Shown: positions 26,452-36,139 of the stretch, piece after piece
How positions within the stretch are numbered: the first letter of the stretch is position 1
Layout of the letters: every line of letters begins with the position of its first letter
Origin: Acidaminobacter sp. JC074
Lineage (GTDB): Bacteria > Bacillota > Clostridia > Peptostreptococcales > Acidaminobacteraceae
Direction of reading: 5' to 3'
Assembly (NCBI RefSeq): GCF_022496765.1
Contig: NZ_VANV01000011.1
Coordinates: forward strand, 62,001-126,000
Length of the DNA stretch: 64,000 nt
Notes under the pieces: generated by a model
The model's database searches: none
What the model saw: the letters and a program-made list of their open reading frames with translations, nothing else
Told to the model about the DNA's origin: nothing
Program-made: the position numbers and the translations under genes

Positions 26452-27789
26452 ATGAAGAAAAAATTATTAGCACTATTATTATGTTTGACTATGGGTCTTT
26501 CTTTAATGGCTTGTAGCGGTACAAATGAACAAGCGACAGAAGGATCTGGTTCCGAAGAACAAGCAGTTACAAAGCTGGTTGTATGGGGCGGTGTACCTGG
26601 TGAGTCAGGACCTCAAGACCTAGTGGATGCATTTAATGCAAGTCATACAGATATTCAAGTTGAGTACAATCGTTTTGTAAATGATGACACAGGTAATACC
26701 AAACTTGATACTGCCATCATGTCAGGTGAGCAGATTGATGTCTTCTTTACCTATTCGACGGACTTACTTAAAAAACGTGTAAATGGTGGTATGGTAGAGC
26801 CTTTGGAATCTTATGGTGTTGTAGACTTTATTAAAGAAAACATCACGACTAATACAGATCATGTTTCAATGATTGATGACAAGTATTATGCACTTCCAAC
26901 TGTTAAAGAGTTCTTTGGCTTTATGATCAATGAAGACATGCTTTTAGAAAAAGGCGTTGAGATCTCTGATGATTGGACTGTAGATGAGTTTGTTGAAGTG
27001 GCAAAAGCCTTAACAGATACTACAGGTGACCAGACTATTTATGGTGTACACCCTTACAGTGGTGGTTTACCACTTAACTTTGCTTTAACTGTATTAGGTG
27101 GCGATTCATATTATAAGAATGACGGCAATGAGTCTAACTTTGATTCAAAAGAGTTTGCAGCCAATGCAAGAATTCAGGAGTTGATGGCTGAAGGTTATGC
27201 TATGCCGTTTGAAGAAGTATTTGCCCAGAAGTTAGAAATGTATGCACATCCAGCATTTTTAAATGAAGAAGTTGCAATTATGCCTTTCTCAACTTGGATG
27301 TTAAGATACGTAAAAGATTTAGAAAACTTCCCACATGACTTTAAGGTGACATTCGCTGCATTCCCAACAACGGAAGCTGGTGTTGATAACAACTTTAGAG
27401 CCTACTTGAATAATAATATTTGTATGAACTCAAAGTCAGAAAACAAAGAAGCAGCTTGGGAGTTTATGCAGTACTGGATCACTGAAGGTTCTGAGTACAT
27501 GCTAAAGGCCGGCAAGATTCCAGCATGGTCAAAGGCAGATACAGCTTTGGTTAGTGAGAAAATACTAGGAGACAATGCTGATACACTATTTAATGCTGAA
27601 AGTTATGCACGTGTTGTAATGAATCCTGATAATGCTTATATCGTAGATACAATTACAACAGCTTATCCTCAGATTGTTGAAATATACAAAGAGGAGAGTG
27701 AGTTATTCTTCTTAGGTGAAACAACAAAAGATGATTACCTAAAGAATCTTAAATCTCGTGCTGATGACGCTATTAAGGCAGAACAATAA
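26452..27789 (+). CDS. ABC transporter sugar-binding lipoprotein (SBP family 1)
   Basis: A 445-residue extracytoplasmic binding protein of the CUT1 class. The signal peptide ends with the lipobox LMAC (Cys20 or so), followed by a Ser/Glu-rich linker and the family pattern KLVVWGGVPGESGPQDLVDAF. I start at ATG 26452, which follows GAAGGGGG; the open frame continues upstream for 46 codons but that stretch looks like non-coding leader. It captures the oligosaccharide for the two permeases that follow. Confidence 0.88.
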   Translation: MKKKLLALLLCLTMGLSLMACSGTNEQATEGSGSEEQAVTKLVVWGGVPGESGPQDLVDAFNASHTDIQVEYNRFVNDDTGNTKLDTAIMSGEQIDVFFTYSTDLLKKRVNGGMVEPLESYGVVDFIKENITTNTDHVSMIDDKYYALPTVKEFFGFMINEDMLLEKGVEISDDWTVDEFVEVAKALTDTTGDQTIYGVHPYSGGLPLNFALTVLGGDSYYKNDGNESNFDSKEFAANARIQELMAEGYAMPFEEVFAQKLEMYAHPAFLNEEVAIMPFSTWMLRYVKDLENFPHDFKVTFAAFPTTEAGVDNNFRAYLNNNICMNSKSENKEAAWEFMQYWITEGSEYMLKAGKIPAWSKADTALVSEKILGDNADTLFNAESYARVVMNPDNAYIVDTITTAYPQIVEIYKEESELFFLGETTKDDYLKNLKSRADDAIKAEQ

Positions 27790-27798
27790 AGACTACAC

Positions 27799-27821
27799 AA
27801 GCTGGGGTAACCCAGCTTTTT
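27799..27821 (+). terminator. Intercistronic hairpin after sugar-binding protein gene
   Basis: AAGCTGGG pairs with CCCAGCTT around a GTAA loop, followed by TTT. It is a compact GC-rich stem between binding protein and permease and probably limits read-through. Confidence 0.7.
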
Positions 27822-27835
27822 GAAAGGAGAAAATA

Positions 27836-28726
27836 GTGAAAAAAAGCATTAAACCGAATAGATGGACACCTTATTTGTTTATTGCACCGAATTTTATTGG
27901 CTTTTTAGTATTCATCTTAATACCAGTATTATTCTCTTTACTAATTGCATTTACAGATTTCAATATATTTAAAGGCTTAGAAGGCACAAGTTTTATCGGC
28001 TTGAAGAACTTTATGAATATCTTTTCAGATGAATGGTTCAAGGCAGCCTTTTGGAACAATCTATTGTTTGCCCTTGTTACCATACCTTCTATGATCTTTT
28101 TATCAGCAGTTCTAGCAACTGTCTTAAATGATAAAGTCCATGGTAAAACCTTGATGAGAGCCATTATATTTATACCTTATATATCAAGTGTGGTTGCAGT
28201 AGCAGCGGTCTGGTCGATACTTTATAACCCATCAAATGGTGTGATCAATCAAGCGCTTATGGCCATAGGTATAGAAAATGTGCCAGGTTGGTTAGGATCT
28301 TTAGACTGGGCTTTACCGGCTTTAATGATCATAGCGGTTTGGATGGGACTGGGTTACAATACAACGATTTATATGTCAGCCCTACAAGGTATAGATAAGT
28401 CTATTTATGAAGCAGCAGATATAGATGGTGCAGGTGGCATTCAAACTTTCTTTAAAATCACTTTACCCATGCTAAAAAACACAAGTTTCTTCTTAGTAAT
28501 AACCAATATCATAGCATCTTTTCAAGTCTTTGGAACCGTCAATATCATGACTGACGGTGGACCTGGAAAGGCAACAACCGTTTTGGCCCACTATATATAT
28601 GTAACAGGTTTTAGGTATCATAAGATGGGTTATGCTTCAGCTATGGCTTGGATTCTTCTACTGATCATCTTTGTCGTTACCTTGTCACAGTGGAAGATAC
28701 AGAAGAAATTTGAAGAGACCATGTAG
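27836..28726 (+). CDS. ABC transporter sugar permease, MalF/UgpA type
   Basis: A 296-residue protein with six helices starting from GTG, with AAAGGAGA upstream. The N-terminus PYLFIAPNFIGFLVFILIP and the docking loop YEAADIDGAGGIQTFFKITLP are typical of CUT1 permeases. It forms the channel with the next protein. Confidence 0.9.
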   Translation: MKKSIKPNRWTPYLFIAPNFIGFLVFILIPVLFSLLIAFTDFNIFKGLEGTSFIGLKNFMNIFSDEWFKAAFWNNLLFALVTIPSMIFLSAVLATVLNDKVHGKTLMRAIIFIPYISSVVAVAAVWSILYNPSNGVINQALMAIGIENVPGWLGSLDWALPALMIIAVWMGLGYNTTIYMSALQGIDKSIYEAADIDGAGGIQTFFKITLPMLKNTSFFLVITNIIASFQVFGTVNIMTDGGPGKATTVLAHYIYVTGFRYHKMGYASAMAWILLLIIFVVTLSQWKIQKKFEETM

Positions 28727-28735
28727 GAGGCAGCT

Positions 28736-29566
28736 ATGGATAAAAAGAATTTGAAGAAATGGTTATTAACACTTGTTTTAGCTTTGGTTTGCATTATGAT
28801 TATCTATCCATTCATATGGATGCTGGTGTCATCTTTAAAACCCCTTGGTGAACTCAGTGAGTTTCCGCCAAAGTTGTTTTCTGAAAACATGTCATTGGAT
28901 AATTATAAGGTCGTTTTATTTGAACAAGATCCATCTTTTATGACTTACTTAGGTAACTCTACAGTTGTTACTGTAATTTCTGTAATTGGTACACTTTTAA
29001 CATCATCCATTGCAGGTTATGCTTTTGCCAAATTAGATTTTAAGTACAGAGACCAGTTGTTTGTTTTGTATCTGGCTACCATGATGATACCTTTTCAAGT
29101 CTTGATGGTACCTCAGTTTATTTTATTTAAGTACCTAGGCATTTTTAATACTAGATGGGCACTTATATTACCTAGACTCTTTTCACCGCTTTCAACTTTC
29201 CTGATGAGGCAGTTTTTCGTTCAAATACCGGATTCTGTAATAGAAGCGGGAAGGATTGATGGTGCAGGTGAGTTTAAAATATTCTGGAAGCTGATTTTAC
29301 CACTTGCTAAACCAGCTTTAGCCACAGTAACCATTCTTAACTTTGTATGGCGATGGAACGATTACGAAGCACCCCTAATCTTTGTAACAAAACCAGAGCT
29401 CTATACATTAACAGTTGGTTTAACAAACTTCATTGATGAAGCGGGCTTCGCTCAGGATCACTTGATACTGGCAGGAGCGACTGTGGCACTTATACCAATG
29501 ATACTGGTGTTTATACTGTGTCAAAAATATATTATAGGTGGTTTAACATCAGGCAGTGTCAAGTAA
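28736..29566 (+). CDS. ABC transporter sugar permease, MalG type
   Basis: A 276-residue protein with six helices. Landmarks are IYPFIWMLVSSLKPLGE and the docking loop EAGRIDGAGEFKIFWKLILP. It starts 9 nt after the other permease with AGGAGG upstream. No ATPase gene follows; CUT1 systems of Bacillota often share a distant MsmX-like ATPase. Confidence 0.9.
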   Translation: MDKKNLKKWLLTLVLALVCIMIIYPFIWMLVSSLKPLGELSEFPPKLFSENMSLDNYKVVLFEQDPSFMTYLGNSTVVTVISVIGTLLTSSIAGYAFAKLDFKYRDQLFVLYLATMMIPFQVLMVPQFILFKYLGIFNTRWALILPRLFSPLSTFLMRQFFVQIPDSVIEAGRIDGAGEFKIFWKLILPLAKPALATVTILNFVWRWNDYEAPLIFVTKPELYTLTVGLTNFIDEAGFAQDHLILAGATVALIPMILVFILCQKYIIGGLTSGSVK

Positions 29567-30259
29567 TTAGAGCATGTAATCATGCTCTATTTCTTTTAGG
29601 ATTTCTATAGAGTCTTCAGTAATGGTCGATGTATAACACTTGATTGTTACACCAGCTTCTTTTGCCTCTTTAAGGGCGCTTGCAAAGTCAGGATCTGTAA
29701 TATGATTGGGTTTAAAGTAATGGACTTCCTTCATTTGAATCAAAAGCATGATGTAGTTCTTATAGCCTTCCTTTTGACCTTTAATAAGTTCTCTGACATG
29801 TTTGGTGCCTCTAACAGTAGGGGCATCTGGGAACATGGCGATACCGTCGTTTTCTAAGGTAACACCTTTTACTTCAATGTAACCCTTATGAGATTCAGTT
29901 TCATAATAGATATCAAATCTAGAGTTACCATATGTTTGCTCTCGCTTGATGTATTTAAGTTGATCAAAGCCGTGAATCTGACCATTTTCTATGGCTTCAT
30001 AAATGACTTGATTGGGTACTTGAGAATCTATGTTAATGAGTTTTTCGTCTTTATAGATGGCTATTAGAGAATACTTGGTCTTTCTGTTTGGATTATCCGA
30101 TTTCTGAAGAAAAACTTTTCTGCCTTCTATAAAGAGTTCCTTACATCTGCCTGTGTTTTTTACATGAACAACTTCAACTTGTCCATTTATATCAACATGA
30201 GCAATAAATCTATTAACACGTTTAATGAATTTGCCTTCATATATTTGATTATATTTCAT
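29567..30259 (-). CDS. sfsA: SfsA family protein (DNA/RNA nuclease-like)
   Basis: A 230-residue protein. It shows the N-terminal OB-like part (FIKRVNRFIAHVDINGQVEVVHVKNTGR spread over residues 11-38) and the PD-(D/E)XK-like core SRFDIYYE...YIEVKGVTLE, then AMFPDAPTVRGTKHV. First described as a sugar fermentation stimulator in Escherichia coli; the biochemical role is still unsettled. Its final codons lie inside the terminator hairpin shared with the MalG-type gene. Confidence 0.9.
   Translation of the reverse strand: MKYNQIYEGKFIKRVNRFIAHVDINGQVEVVHVKNTGRCKELFIEGRKVFLQKSDNPNRKTKYSLIAIYKDEKLINIDSQVPNQVIYEAIENGQIHGFDQLKYIKREQTYGNSRFDIYYETESHKGYIEVKGVTLENDGIAMFPDAPTVRGTKHVRELIKGQKEGYKNYIMLLIQMKEVHYFKPNHITDPDFASALKEAKEAGVTIKCYTSTITEDSIEILKEIEHDYML
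29568..29596. terminator. Terminator shared by convergent malG-type and sfsA genes
   Basis: TAGAGCATG/CATGCTCTA stem around TAAT, followed on the plus strand by TTTCTTTT. The stem overlaps the last codons of sfsA. Confidence 0.75.
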
Positions 30260-30347
30260 AAATCTCCTTTAAAATGCACAAAAATAGTATAAATTATAGT
30301 GTAATTGTAACACAGGTTACTGTATTTATCATAGAACTTTGGTAGAA

Positions 30348-30353
30348 TATAAT
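30348..30353 (+). promoter_or_regulatory. Probable -10 box of the Fe-S protein gene
   Basis: TATAAT lies 29 bp before the start codon. No good -35 box is seen at 17 bp; a short inverted repeat GTAAC-ACAG-GTTAC at 30307-30320 lies upstream and could be an activator site. Confidence 0.4.
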
Positions 30354-30381
30354 CAAGATAAACGTAATGAGGAGGAAAAAA

Positions 30382-31233
30382 ATGAAAAGAACAATTATTG
30401 AAATCAATGAAGATAAATGTGTAGGTTGTGGTTTATGTGCGAGTGCCTGTGAGCAAGGTGCTATTCAAATGGTAGATGGTAAGGCTAAATTAATGAGCAC
30501 GACTTACTGTGATGGCTTAGGTATGTGTTTACCAGCATGTCCAGTGGATGCCATTAAACTAACTGAAAAAGAAGCAGAAGAGTTTGACCAAGACAGAAAA
30601 GGTTTTGCACTTAAAGAGGGTGAAAAATCTAAGGGCTGTGGTTCTACTAAAGAAATGACATTCAATGTAGATGACAAGCCTGCTAATCCATTTAGCGTAA
30701 ATGCTGCACCAGCAAATCCTTTTAATGTAAAAGAAAATGATGGTATTACACTTAAAAAAGATGAGCCAGCTTGTGGTTGTGGTTCTGCACATGAGCAGAC
30801 TTTCCCTACACCAGGCTTTAAACCAAATGCACCATTAAATGTTCAAACAAATGCAAATGGTATTGCACCGTCTCAATTAAGACAATGGCCAGTACAAATT
30901 TCATTAGTAAATGTTGATTCTACATTCTTTGACGATTGTAACATCTTAGTAGCTGCAGATTGTACAGCATATGCTTATGCTAATTTCCATCAAGAATTCA
31001 TTAAAGGTAAGGTAACATTGATTGGTTGTCCAAAACTTGACAAGATGGATGAGTATATCGAGAAGTTAACAATGATCTTTAAAAAGCACAACATCAACTC
31101 AATTACTGTTGCAAGAATGTCAGTACCATGTTGTACAGGTATTGTAACAGGTGTTAAAAGAGCTATGGAACAATCAGGTAAGGCGATTCCTTACTTAGAA
31201 AGAACAATTACACCAGATGGTCAATTGAAATAA
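30382..31233 (+). CDS. 4Fe-4S ferredoxin-type protein with C-terminal Cys domain
   Basis: A 283-residue cytoplasmic protein common in anaerobes. Residues 13-23 hold a full cluster motif CVGCGLCASAC. The second motif CDGLGMCLPAC (43-53) has Leu46 where the second Cys is expected. A linker with two copies of a CGS-x-x-E-x-TF motif and two of PANPF follows. The C-terminal 110 residues contain VAADCTAYAY, IGCPKLD and PCCTG. A role in electron transfer or redox sensing is inferred. I use ATG 30382 with GAGGAGG upstream; the ATG at 30367 overlaps that site. Confidence 0.8.
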   Translation: MKRTIIEINEDKCVGCGLCASACEQGAIQMVDGKAKLMSTTYCDGLGMCLPACPVDAIKLTEKEAEEFDQDRKGFALKEGEKSKGCGSTKEMTFNVDDKPANPFSVNAAPANPFNVKENDGITLKKDEPACGCGSAHEQTFPTPGFKPNAPLNVQTNANGIAPSQLRQWPVQISLVNVDSTFFDDCNILVAADCTAYAYANFHQEFIKGKVTLIGCPKLDKMDEYIEKLTMIFKKHNINSITVARMSVPCCTGIVTGVKRAMEQSGKAIPYLERTITPDGQLK

Positions 31234-31239
31234 AAAAAA

Positions 31240-31274
31240 AAGTAATCTCTCGATTGAGAGATTACTTATTTTTT
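31240..31274. terminator. Strong bidirectional terminator
   Basis: A 12-bp perfect stem (31240-31251 with 31256-31267) with GATT loop, flanked by a T run on the right and an A run on the left. It serves the Fe-S protein gene and the chemoreceptor gene, whose stop codon lies in the stem. Confidence 0.88.
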
Positions 31275-32557
31275 TGCTCTTTTCTAATGATACGTTTCAT
31301 TTGCTTAAGTTGCTTGATAACATCCGCTGATAGTAAGTCCAGCTCTTTTAAGTATTCTTCAGCACCTAAGGTGTTGCCCCTGTTGTATTCTCGTATAGAC
31401 TTCTTAGCGACTTCATGAAGCTTGGCATGTGGTGATTCCATTTCATCAATAGCACTGCACATATTAGGATTTTCGAAATGAGTATTGTCGCACCATTTAC
31501 CTAATCGACATGTGTGGTGAGTCCCTACTTCAGCTTCTGTTAAGTCTTCATAACCTAGGATCATGTTGTAAACTTTCCATCTCCAGATCAAATGGTCTGT
31601 CATACAAATTTCTATTTGAGTATTGATGTCTAAATCCGGTGTTTGAGCAAGTAGTTCTGTTCTTAGATCGCTGATGAGTTGTGAAATAGAATTGACAGCA
31701 CGACCTGTTTTACTTGTTTCCTTTTGTAATTCTTGAGTCACTTCATTTACGATCATAACAGAAGATGTGGTTTCTTGTGAGGCTGCATTTTGTTCTTCAA
31801 TACTAGCTGAAATTTCAATAAATGCATTGTTGATTTCAGTTAAATCATCGTGCATGGTATCAAGAGAACCTACAGCTTCTTGCATCATAGTTTTACTGTT
31901 TTCAAAACTCTTATTGGAATCATTAAGTGCCTGATTGGTAAAGTTGATTTCTTCTGTTAGCTTGCCAACTGTTTCATTGATGTATTCCACTTGTTCTTTG
32001 GTGTTTTCAGCAAGCTTCTTGATTTCGTCAGCAACAACAGCGAAGCCTCGACCGTGTTCACCAGCTCTAGCTGCTTCTATAGATGCATTTAGAGCTAAGA
32101 GATTGGTTTGGTCAGCAACACTTTTGATGATGGTTACCATTTCATTGATTTTCTGTGCTTCACTTGATACACGTTCCATGGTTGTCTGTACTTTTTTTGA
32201 AGCTTCGAAGCTTTTTATAACGTCTCTAAATGCTGTCTCAATGCCTTGTAAAGATGTGTTGGCAACAGTAATTGAGTTGTTTGTTCTCTCAGAAGAATCT
32301 TGAACAAAGTTAGAAATATCTTCTATGGCTGCTGTCATCTCTTCTGAACTAGCAGCCACATTATCAACCATTTCAGCTTGTTTATCAACACCTAAAAGCA
32401 TATCTTTTATGTAATCGAGTTCAGTAACAAATTTTAAGATGCTATTTATTTTTTGTAAGTATTCTATTGTGTGGTTATCTTCAAGTACTTGGACCTCCTG
32501 AACCACTTCCTTTTGAATTATAGGTTCTTCATTTGTTTTCTTTTTTCTCTTAAACAA
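31262..32557 (-). CDS. Soluble methyl-accepting chemotaxis protein with CZB zinc domain
   Basis: A 431-residue chemoreceptor without membrane segments. The N-terminus is short and basic (MFKRKKK). The signalling hairpin includes [33 protein letters not shown]. The C-terminus is a chemoreceptor zinc-binding (CZB) domain with HLIWRWK and CRLGKWCDN, where Cys350 and nearby His would hold zinc. CZB proteins sense zinc or hypochlorous acid. The start is TTG with AGGAGGAG upstream, overlapping the end of the cyclase gene by 8 nt, so both are co-translated. Confidence 0.88.
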   Translation of the reverse strand: MFKRKKKTNEEPIIQKEVVQEVQVLEDNHTIEYLQKINSILKFVTELDYIKDMLLGVDKQAEMVDNVAASSEEMTAAIEDISNFVQDSSERTNNSITVANTSLQGIETAFRDVIKSFEASKKVQTTMERVSSEAQKINEMVTIIKSVADQTNLLALNASIEAARAGEHGRGFAVVADEIKKLAENTKEQVEYINETVGKLTEEINFTNQALNDSNKSFENSKTMMQEAVGSLDTMHDDLTEINNAFIEISASIEEQNAASQETTSSVMIVNEVTQELQKETSKTGRAVNSISQLISDLRTELLAQTPDLDINTQIEICMTDHLIWRWKVYNMILGYEDLTEAEVGTHHTCRLGKWCDNTHFENPNMCSAIDEMESPHAKLHEVAKKSIREYNRGNTLGAEEYLKELDLLSADVIKQLKQMKRIIRKEQKNK

Positions 32558-33632
32558 TTTCTCCTCCTAGTTTGTCATAATAGATGTTATTATAACCAAG
32601 CTTCTTGGCTAACTGGACGTTTTTTATTGTTGCTTTGACAAGCTGTGAACTTGTTTCATCAATGTATTCTTTTATACCGACTGATACTGTTAAGTCGGAT
32701 GCATGACCATAATCATATTTATGTATCAGAAGTCTTAGTCGTTCTGCCAGTAGGATTGATTCATCAAGTGATGTATTTGGTAATACGGCGATAAACTCCT
32801 CGCCACTGTATCTGCCTATGATATCTGTCGACCTGCAGTTGGCTAGAAGTATATTGCCTATAATGGATAAGGCATCATCTCCTGCAAGCTGGCCGTGTTC
32901 TTGATTGTATCTTTCAAAGTTGTCTATGTCTAATATAAGTAGACATAGGGGTGTTTGATACCTGACACTCCGATTTATCTCATGGTCGAGTTGTTCATGG
33001 ATGTAATGGTTGTTATAGAGATCGGTTAGAATATCCTTGTAGGATAAGATTTCTAATCTTTCTTTCATCTCTTTGATCTGTATGCGATTATTGTATCTTT
33101 CGTTTATGCTTTGATATCTTTGATGAGACACAAGTAAACTATAAAATAAAATCACTATAGAAACCACAATATAAAGATTACTTTGAGACATTTTTATAGT
33201 TAAAAATATACATGAGCCCAAGATGCTAATCAATAAAGGTGTACGTAAAACTATCGAGATATATAAATACCCAGAAAACATCAGTAGTAACATCAAACCG
33301 GAAAATATGAACAGATAAGAGGATGTTTCTCCTATATCACTTAAGATGATTGCAATGATAGTGCACATGTAGAAGGCACCTATCAAAAGTTTATAGTATC
33401 TTATCTGATGATTGTGTTTGTGTTGTACCCATATGCCAGATAGGGTTAAAAGTAAAAACATGATCAGTATAACGGTTGCATTTGAAATAAAAGAATCATC
33501 AAAATCTCCAAAGGCAATGCTGAGTAAAATATAAACTGTGTACAAAGAACAAAATACCAATATAAGATTGAAGTTTTCTTTTAAGATATATTCTAGGAAT
33601 TTCTCGTCTTTATTTTTTCTATCAATCATCAT
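32550..33632 (-). CDS. Membrane diguanylate cyclase (GGDEF)
   Basis: A protein of about 360 residues with roughly six membrane helices in the first 180 residues and a C-terminal GGDEF domain. The active loop reads RYSGEEF, acceptable for activity, and RSTD five residues upstream is an intact inhibitory I-site, so product feedback is expected. It makes cyclic di-GMP. I choose the start ATG at 33632 (or 33629), which follows GGGAGGTT; an in-frame codon at 33671 lacks a binding site. It is the upstream partner of the CZB chemoreceptor. Confidence 0.88.
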   Translation of the reverse strand: MMIDRKNKDEKFLEYILKENFNLILVFCSLYTVYILLSIAFGDFDDSFISNATVILIMFLLLTLSGIWVQHKHNHQIRYYKLLIGAFYMCTIIAIILSDIGETSSYLFIFSGLMLLLMFSGYLYISIVLRTPLLISILGSCIFLTIKMSQSNLYIVVSIVILFYSLLVSHQRYQSINERYNNRIQIKEMKERLEILSYKDILTDLYNNHYIHEQLDHEINRSVRYQTPLCLLILDIDNFERYNQEHGQLAGDDALSIIGNILLANCRSTDIIGRYSGEEFIAVLPNTSLDESILLAERLRLLIHKYDYGHASDLTVSVGIKEYIDETSSQLVKATIKNVQLAKKLGYNNIYYDKLGGEIV

Positions 33633-33762
33633 AACCTCCCTTATGTATATACCATTATTTAGAAAGTTCAATCGTATTCTAAATAAAATGATTGAAGAGA
33701 AGTAAATTATGGTATATTCTGAAAGAGTAGAAACTTAGAATATTTTATATGGGAGGACAATT

Positions 33763-33921
33763 ATGAAAAAATATGTATGTACAGTATGTGGTTATGTTTA
33801 TGATCCTGAAGTAGGCGATCCTGATAGCGGTATTGCTCCAGGCACTGCATTTGAAGATATTCCAGAGGATTGGGTATGTCCTTTATGCGGCGTTGGTAAA
33901 GAAGATTTTGAATTAGCATAA
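33763..33921 (+). CDS. Rubredoxin
   Basis: A 52-residue one-iron electron carrier. Cys6-x2-Cys9 ([15 protein letters not shown]) and Cys39-x2-Cys42 (CPLCGVGK) hold the iron. GGGAGG precedes ATG. It stands alone, with its own terminator, and can feed electrons to rubrerythrin encoded at 45487. Confidence 0.96.
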   Translation: MKKYVCTVCGYVYDPEVGDPDSGIAPGTAFEDIPEDWVCPLCGVGKEDFELA

Positions 33922-33929
33922 AACATTTG

Positions 33930-33953
33930 AGTCTGCGTAAGCAGACTTTTTTA
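33930..33953 (+). terminator. Rho-independent terminator after rubredoxin gene
   Basis: AGTCTGC pairs with GCAGACT around GTAA, followed by six T. Confidence 0.88.
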
Positions 33954-34069
33954 ATTTCACTTCAATTTTTTTGAGTGCCTCTTAAATTTTTTTGATTGCT
34001 TTTAGAAATTTGATGCAAAATATCACTTTCTTTGGTATAGTGACATTAATAGATTAAAAGGGGGCATTA

Positions 34070-34996
34070 ATGGATAAGTTATCAAGCAAGAAAAAACAGT
34101 ATCTATCAGACATCAGCTTATTTTTTGTAGCTGCCGTATGGGGTGGCGGATTTGTAGCTGTTAAGGGTGCCTTAGATACTATGACACCATTTTTATTAAT
34201 GGCATACAGATTTGTACTGGCATCATCAATTGTTTATTTATTTTTTCATAAGAAGATAGGTAAAATCAGTAAAGAAGATCTAAAGGTTGGGGCTGTTGTA
34301 GGGTCGATATTATATCTGGCTTTTGCGACACAAACATTTGGACTCCAATATACTACAGCTTCTAAACAAGGTTTTTTAACGGCAACATACGTGGTTATGG
34401 TACCGATACTGTATTGGTTGTTCTATAAAAAGAGACCAAAGAATAAGGCTATTTTAGGGAGTGTTTTAACCATTGCAGGCATAGCCATGGTTTCACTTAA
34501 TAAATCACTTGATTTTAATCCAGGTGATGCTTTAACTTTACTTTGTGCTCTTTTCTTTGCAGCACATATCATTGCATTAGAATATTATACAAAATCAGTA
34601 GATGTTTTAAAGTTGACATTTCTACAACTCTCAGTTGCAGCACTTTTATTTGTTGTATCAGCCCTTTTATTTGAACCACTGGTATTTAATCTTACAGGGG
34701 CAGAAATATCATCGATTGTTTATTTAGCTGTCTTCTCAACATTTTTATGTTACACAGTTCAAACCGCTGCTCAGAAGTATACATCATCGTCACATGCATC
34801 GATTATCATGTCTTTAGAGTCGGTATTTGCAGCTGTCTTTGGCGTCTTGCTTTTAAATGAAGTTATGACACCTCTGATGATTATGGGATGTCTACTTATC
34901 TTTGCAGCAATTTTAATCATTGAGGTAGATTTTAAGAAGAAATCTGATACAATACAAGTAGACTCAAATGAACTAAGAAAACAATCCAATGAATAA
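34070..34996 (+). CDS. DMT-superfamily (EamA) transporter
   Basis: A 308-residue protein with ten predicted helices in two EamA repeats; the first starts with LFFVAAVWGGGFVAVKGAL and the second with GDALTLLCALFFAAHIIALEY. Such proteins export amino acids or other metabolites. AGGGGGC precedes ATG. The substrate is not predictable. Confidence 0.87.
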   Translation: MDKLSSKKKQYLSDISLFFVAAVWGGGFVAVKGALDTMTPFLLMAYRFVLASSIVYLFFHKKIGKISKEDLKVGAVVGSILYLAFATQTFGLQYTTASKQGFLTATYVVMVPILYWLFYKKRPKNKAILGSVLTIAGIAMVSLNKSLDFNPGDALTLLCALFFAAHIIALEYYTKSVDVLKLTFLQLSVAALLFVVSALLFEPLVFNLTGAEISSIVYLAVFSTFLCYTVQTAAQKYTSSSHASIIMSLESVFAAVFGVLLLNEVMTPLMIMGCLLIFAAILIIEVDFKKKSDTIQVDSNELRKQSNE

Positions 34997-35001
34997 ATGA
35001 T

Positions 35002-35031
35002 AAAAACTATGACATTGTTCATAGTTTTTTT
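35002..35031 (+). terminator. Rho-independent terminator before mutY
   Basis: AAAAACTATGA pairs with TCATAGTTTTT around CATTGT and ends in T7. The ribosome binding site of mutY (TAGGAG) follows directly. Confidence 0.8.
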
Positions 35032-35040
35032 AGGAGAAAT

Positions 35041-36078
35041 ATGCAAAAAGAATTACTAGATTGGTATCATAAAAATCATAGAAAATTACCTTGGATAGAA
35101 AGTAGTGATCCCTATAAGATTTGGTTATCAGAGATTATGTTACAACAAACTCAAGTCGCTACAGTTGTAGCTTATTTTAATCGTTTCATAAGTAATTTCC
35201 CGACAGTATACGATTTAGCCCAGGCAGAAGAAGACCAAGTCTTAAAGATGTGGGAAGGTCTAGGCTATTACTCAAGAGCAAGACGTTTGATACCATGTGC
35301 TAAAATGGTTGTGGAAGTCTATGATGGCCATTTTCCAAATACTTATAATGAAATCATCAAGCTGCCTGGTGTAGGCTCTTATACAGCTGGTGCGGTTTTA
35401 AGTATTGCCTATAATGTTAAGGTGCCTGCAGTTGATGGCAATGTCATGAGAGTTTATTCCAGATACTTTGATATGGCTAATGATATATCTGTAGCATCCA
35501 GTAAAAAAGTCTTTGAAGAAAAGGTCATGGAGACTTTACCTGAGGACAGAAGACATTTTAACCAGGCTCTGATGGAACTAGGTGCCAGAATATGTACGCC
35601 GAAAAACTATCAGTGTAATCAATGTCCTATTCATAAGGACTGCCAGGCTAAAAAACAAGGACTACAGGATATTCGTCCTGTAAAGACTAAAAAGATCAAG
35701 AAGAGACATGAAAAAATAGCAGCATGTTACATCAAATGCAATGATAAAATCATGCTTATGAAAAGACCTTCAGAAGGTCTTCTAGCTGGACTTTGGGCTT
35801 TTCCTATTGTAACCTATACAGATGATTATATAAGTTTGATTAAAGATCATTTGAAAGAGGACTATGATTTAAAGGTTGATGATTTCAAAGAAATCTCAAC
35901 AACTAAACATGTCTATACCCATCTGGTTTGGGATATGATACTTGTTGAAATGTCGACTGAACAGCAAGTTGAGGTAGATTTGCCTAAAACTATTTGGGTA
36001 AGTTATGAAGAACTTAAAGATTATGCCTTGCCAACAGGTTTTCATAAACTGTTAAAGAATGCTACAAAAAATATTTAG
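35041..36078 (+). CDS. mutY: A/G-specific adenine DNA glycosylase MutY
   Basis: A 345-residue repair enzyme that removes adenine paired with 8-oxoguanine. Catalytic Glu31 lies in SEIMLQQTQVA and Asp132 in VPAVDGNVMRV, after the helix-hairpin-helix LPGVGSYTAGA. The 4Fe-4S cluster ligands follow the C-x6-C-x2-C-x5-C rule (CTPKNYQCNQCPIHKDC). The C-terminal 115 residues are the NUDIX-like 8-oxoG recognition domain (RPSEGLLAGLWAFP, TKHVYTHLVWD). Likely expressed by read-through from the transporter gene or by its own promoter. Confidence 0.95.
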   Translation: MQKELLDWYHKNHRKLPWIESSDPYKIWLSEIMLQQTQVATVVAYFNRFISNFPTVYDLAQAEEDQVLKMWEGLGYYSRARRLIPCAKMVVEVYDGHFPNTYNEIIKLPGVGSYTAGAVLSIAYNVKVPAVDGNVMRVYSRYFDMANDISVASSKKVFEEKVMETLPEDRRHFNQALMELGARICTPKNYQCNQCPIHKDCQAKKQGLQDIRPVKTKKIKKRHEKIAACYIKCNDKIMLMKRPSEGLLAGLWAFPIVTYTDDYISLIKDHLKEDYDLKVDDFKEISTTKHVYTHLVWDMILVEMSTEQQVEVDLPKTIWVSYEELKDYALPTGFHKLLKNATKNI

Positions 36079-36139
36079 AAGTTTGCGATTACTTTTTAGG
36101 ATGAAAATATAGTTGACTTTATTGAGGTTAATGGTGATT

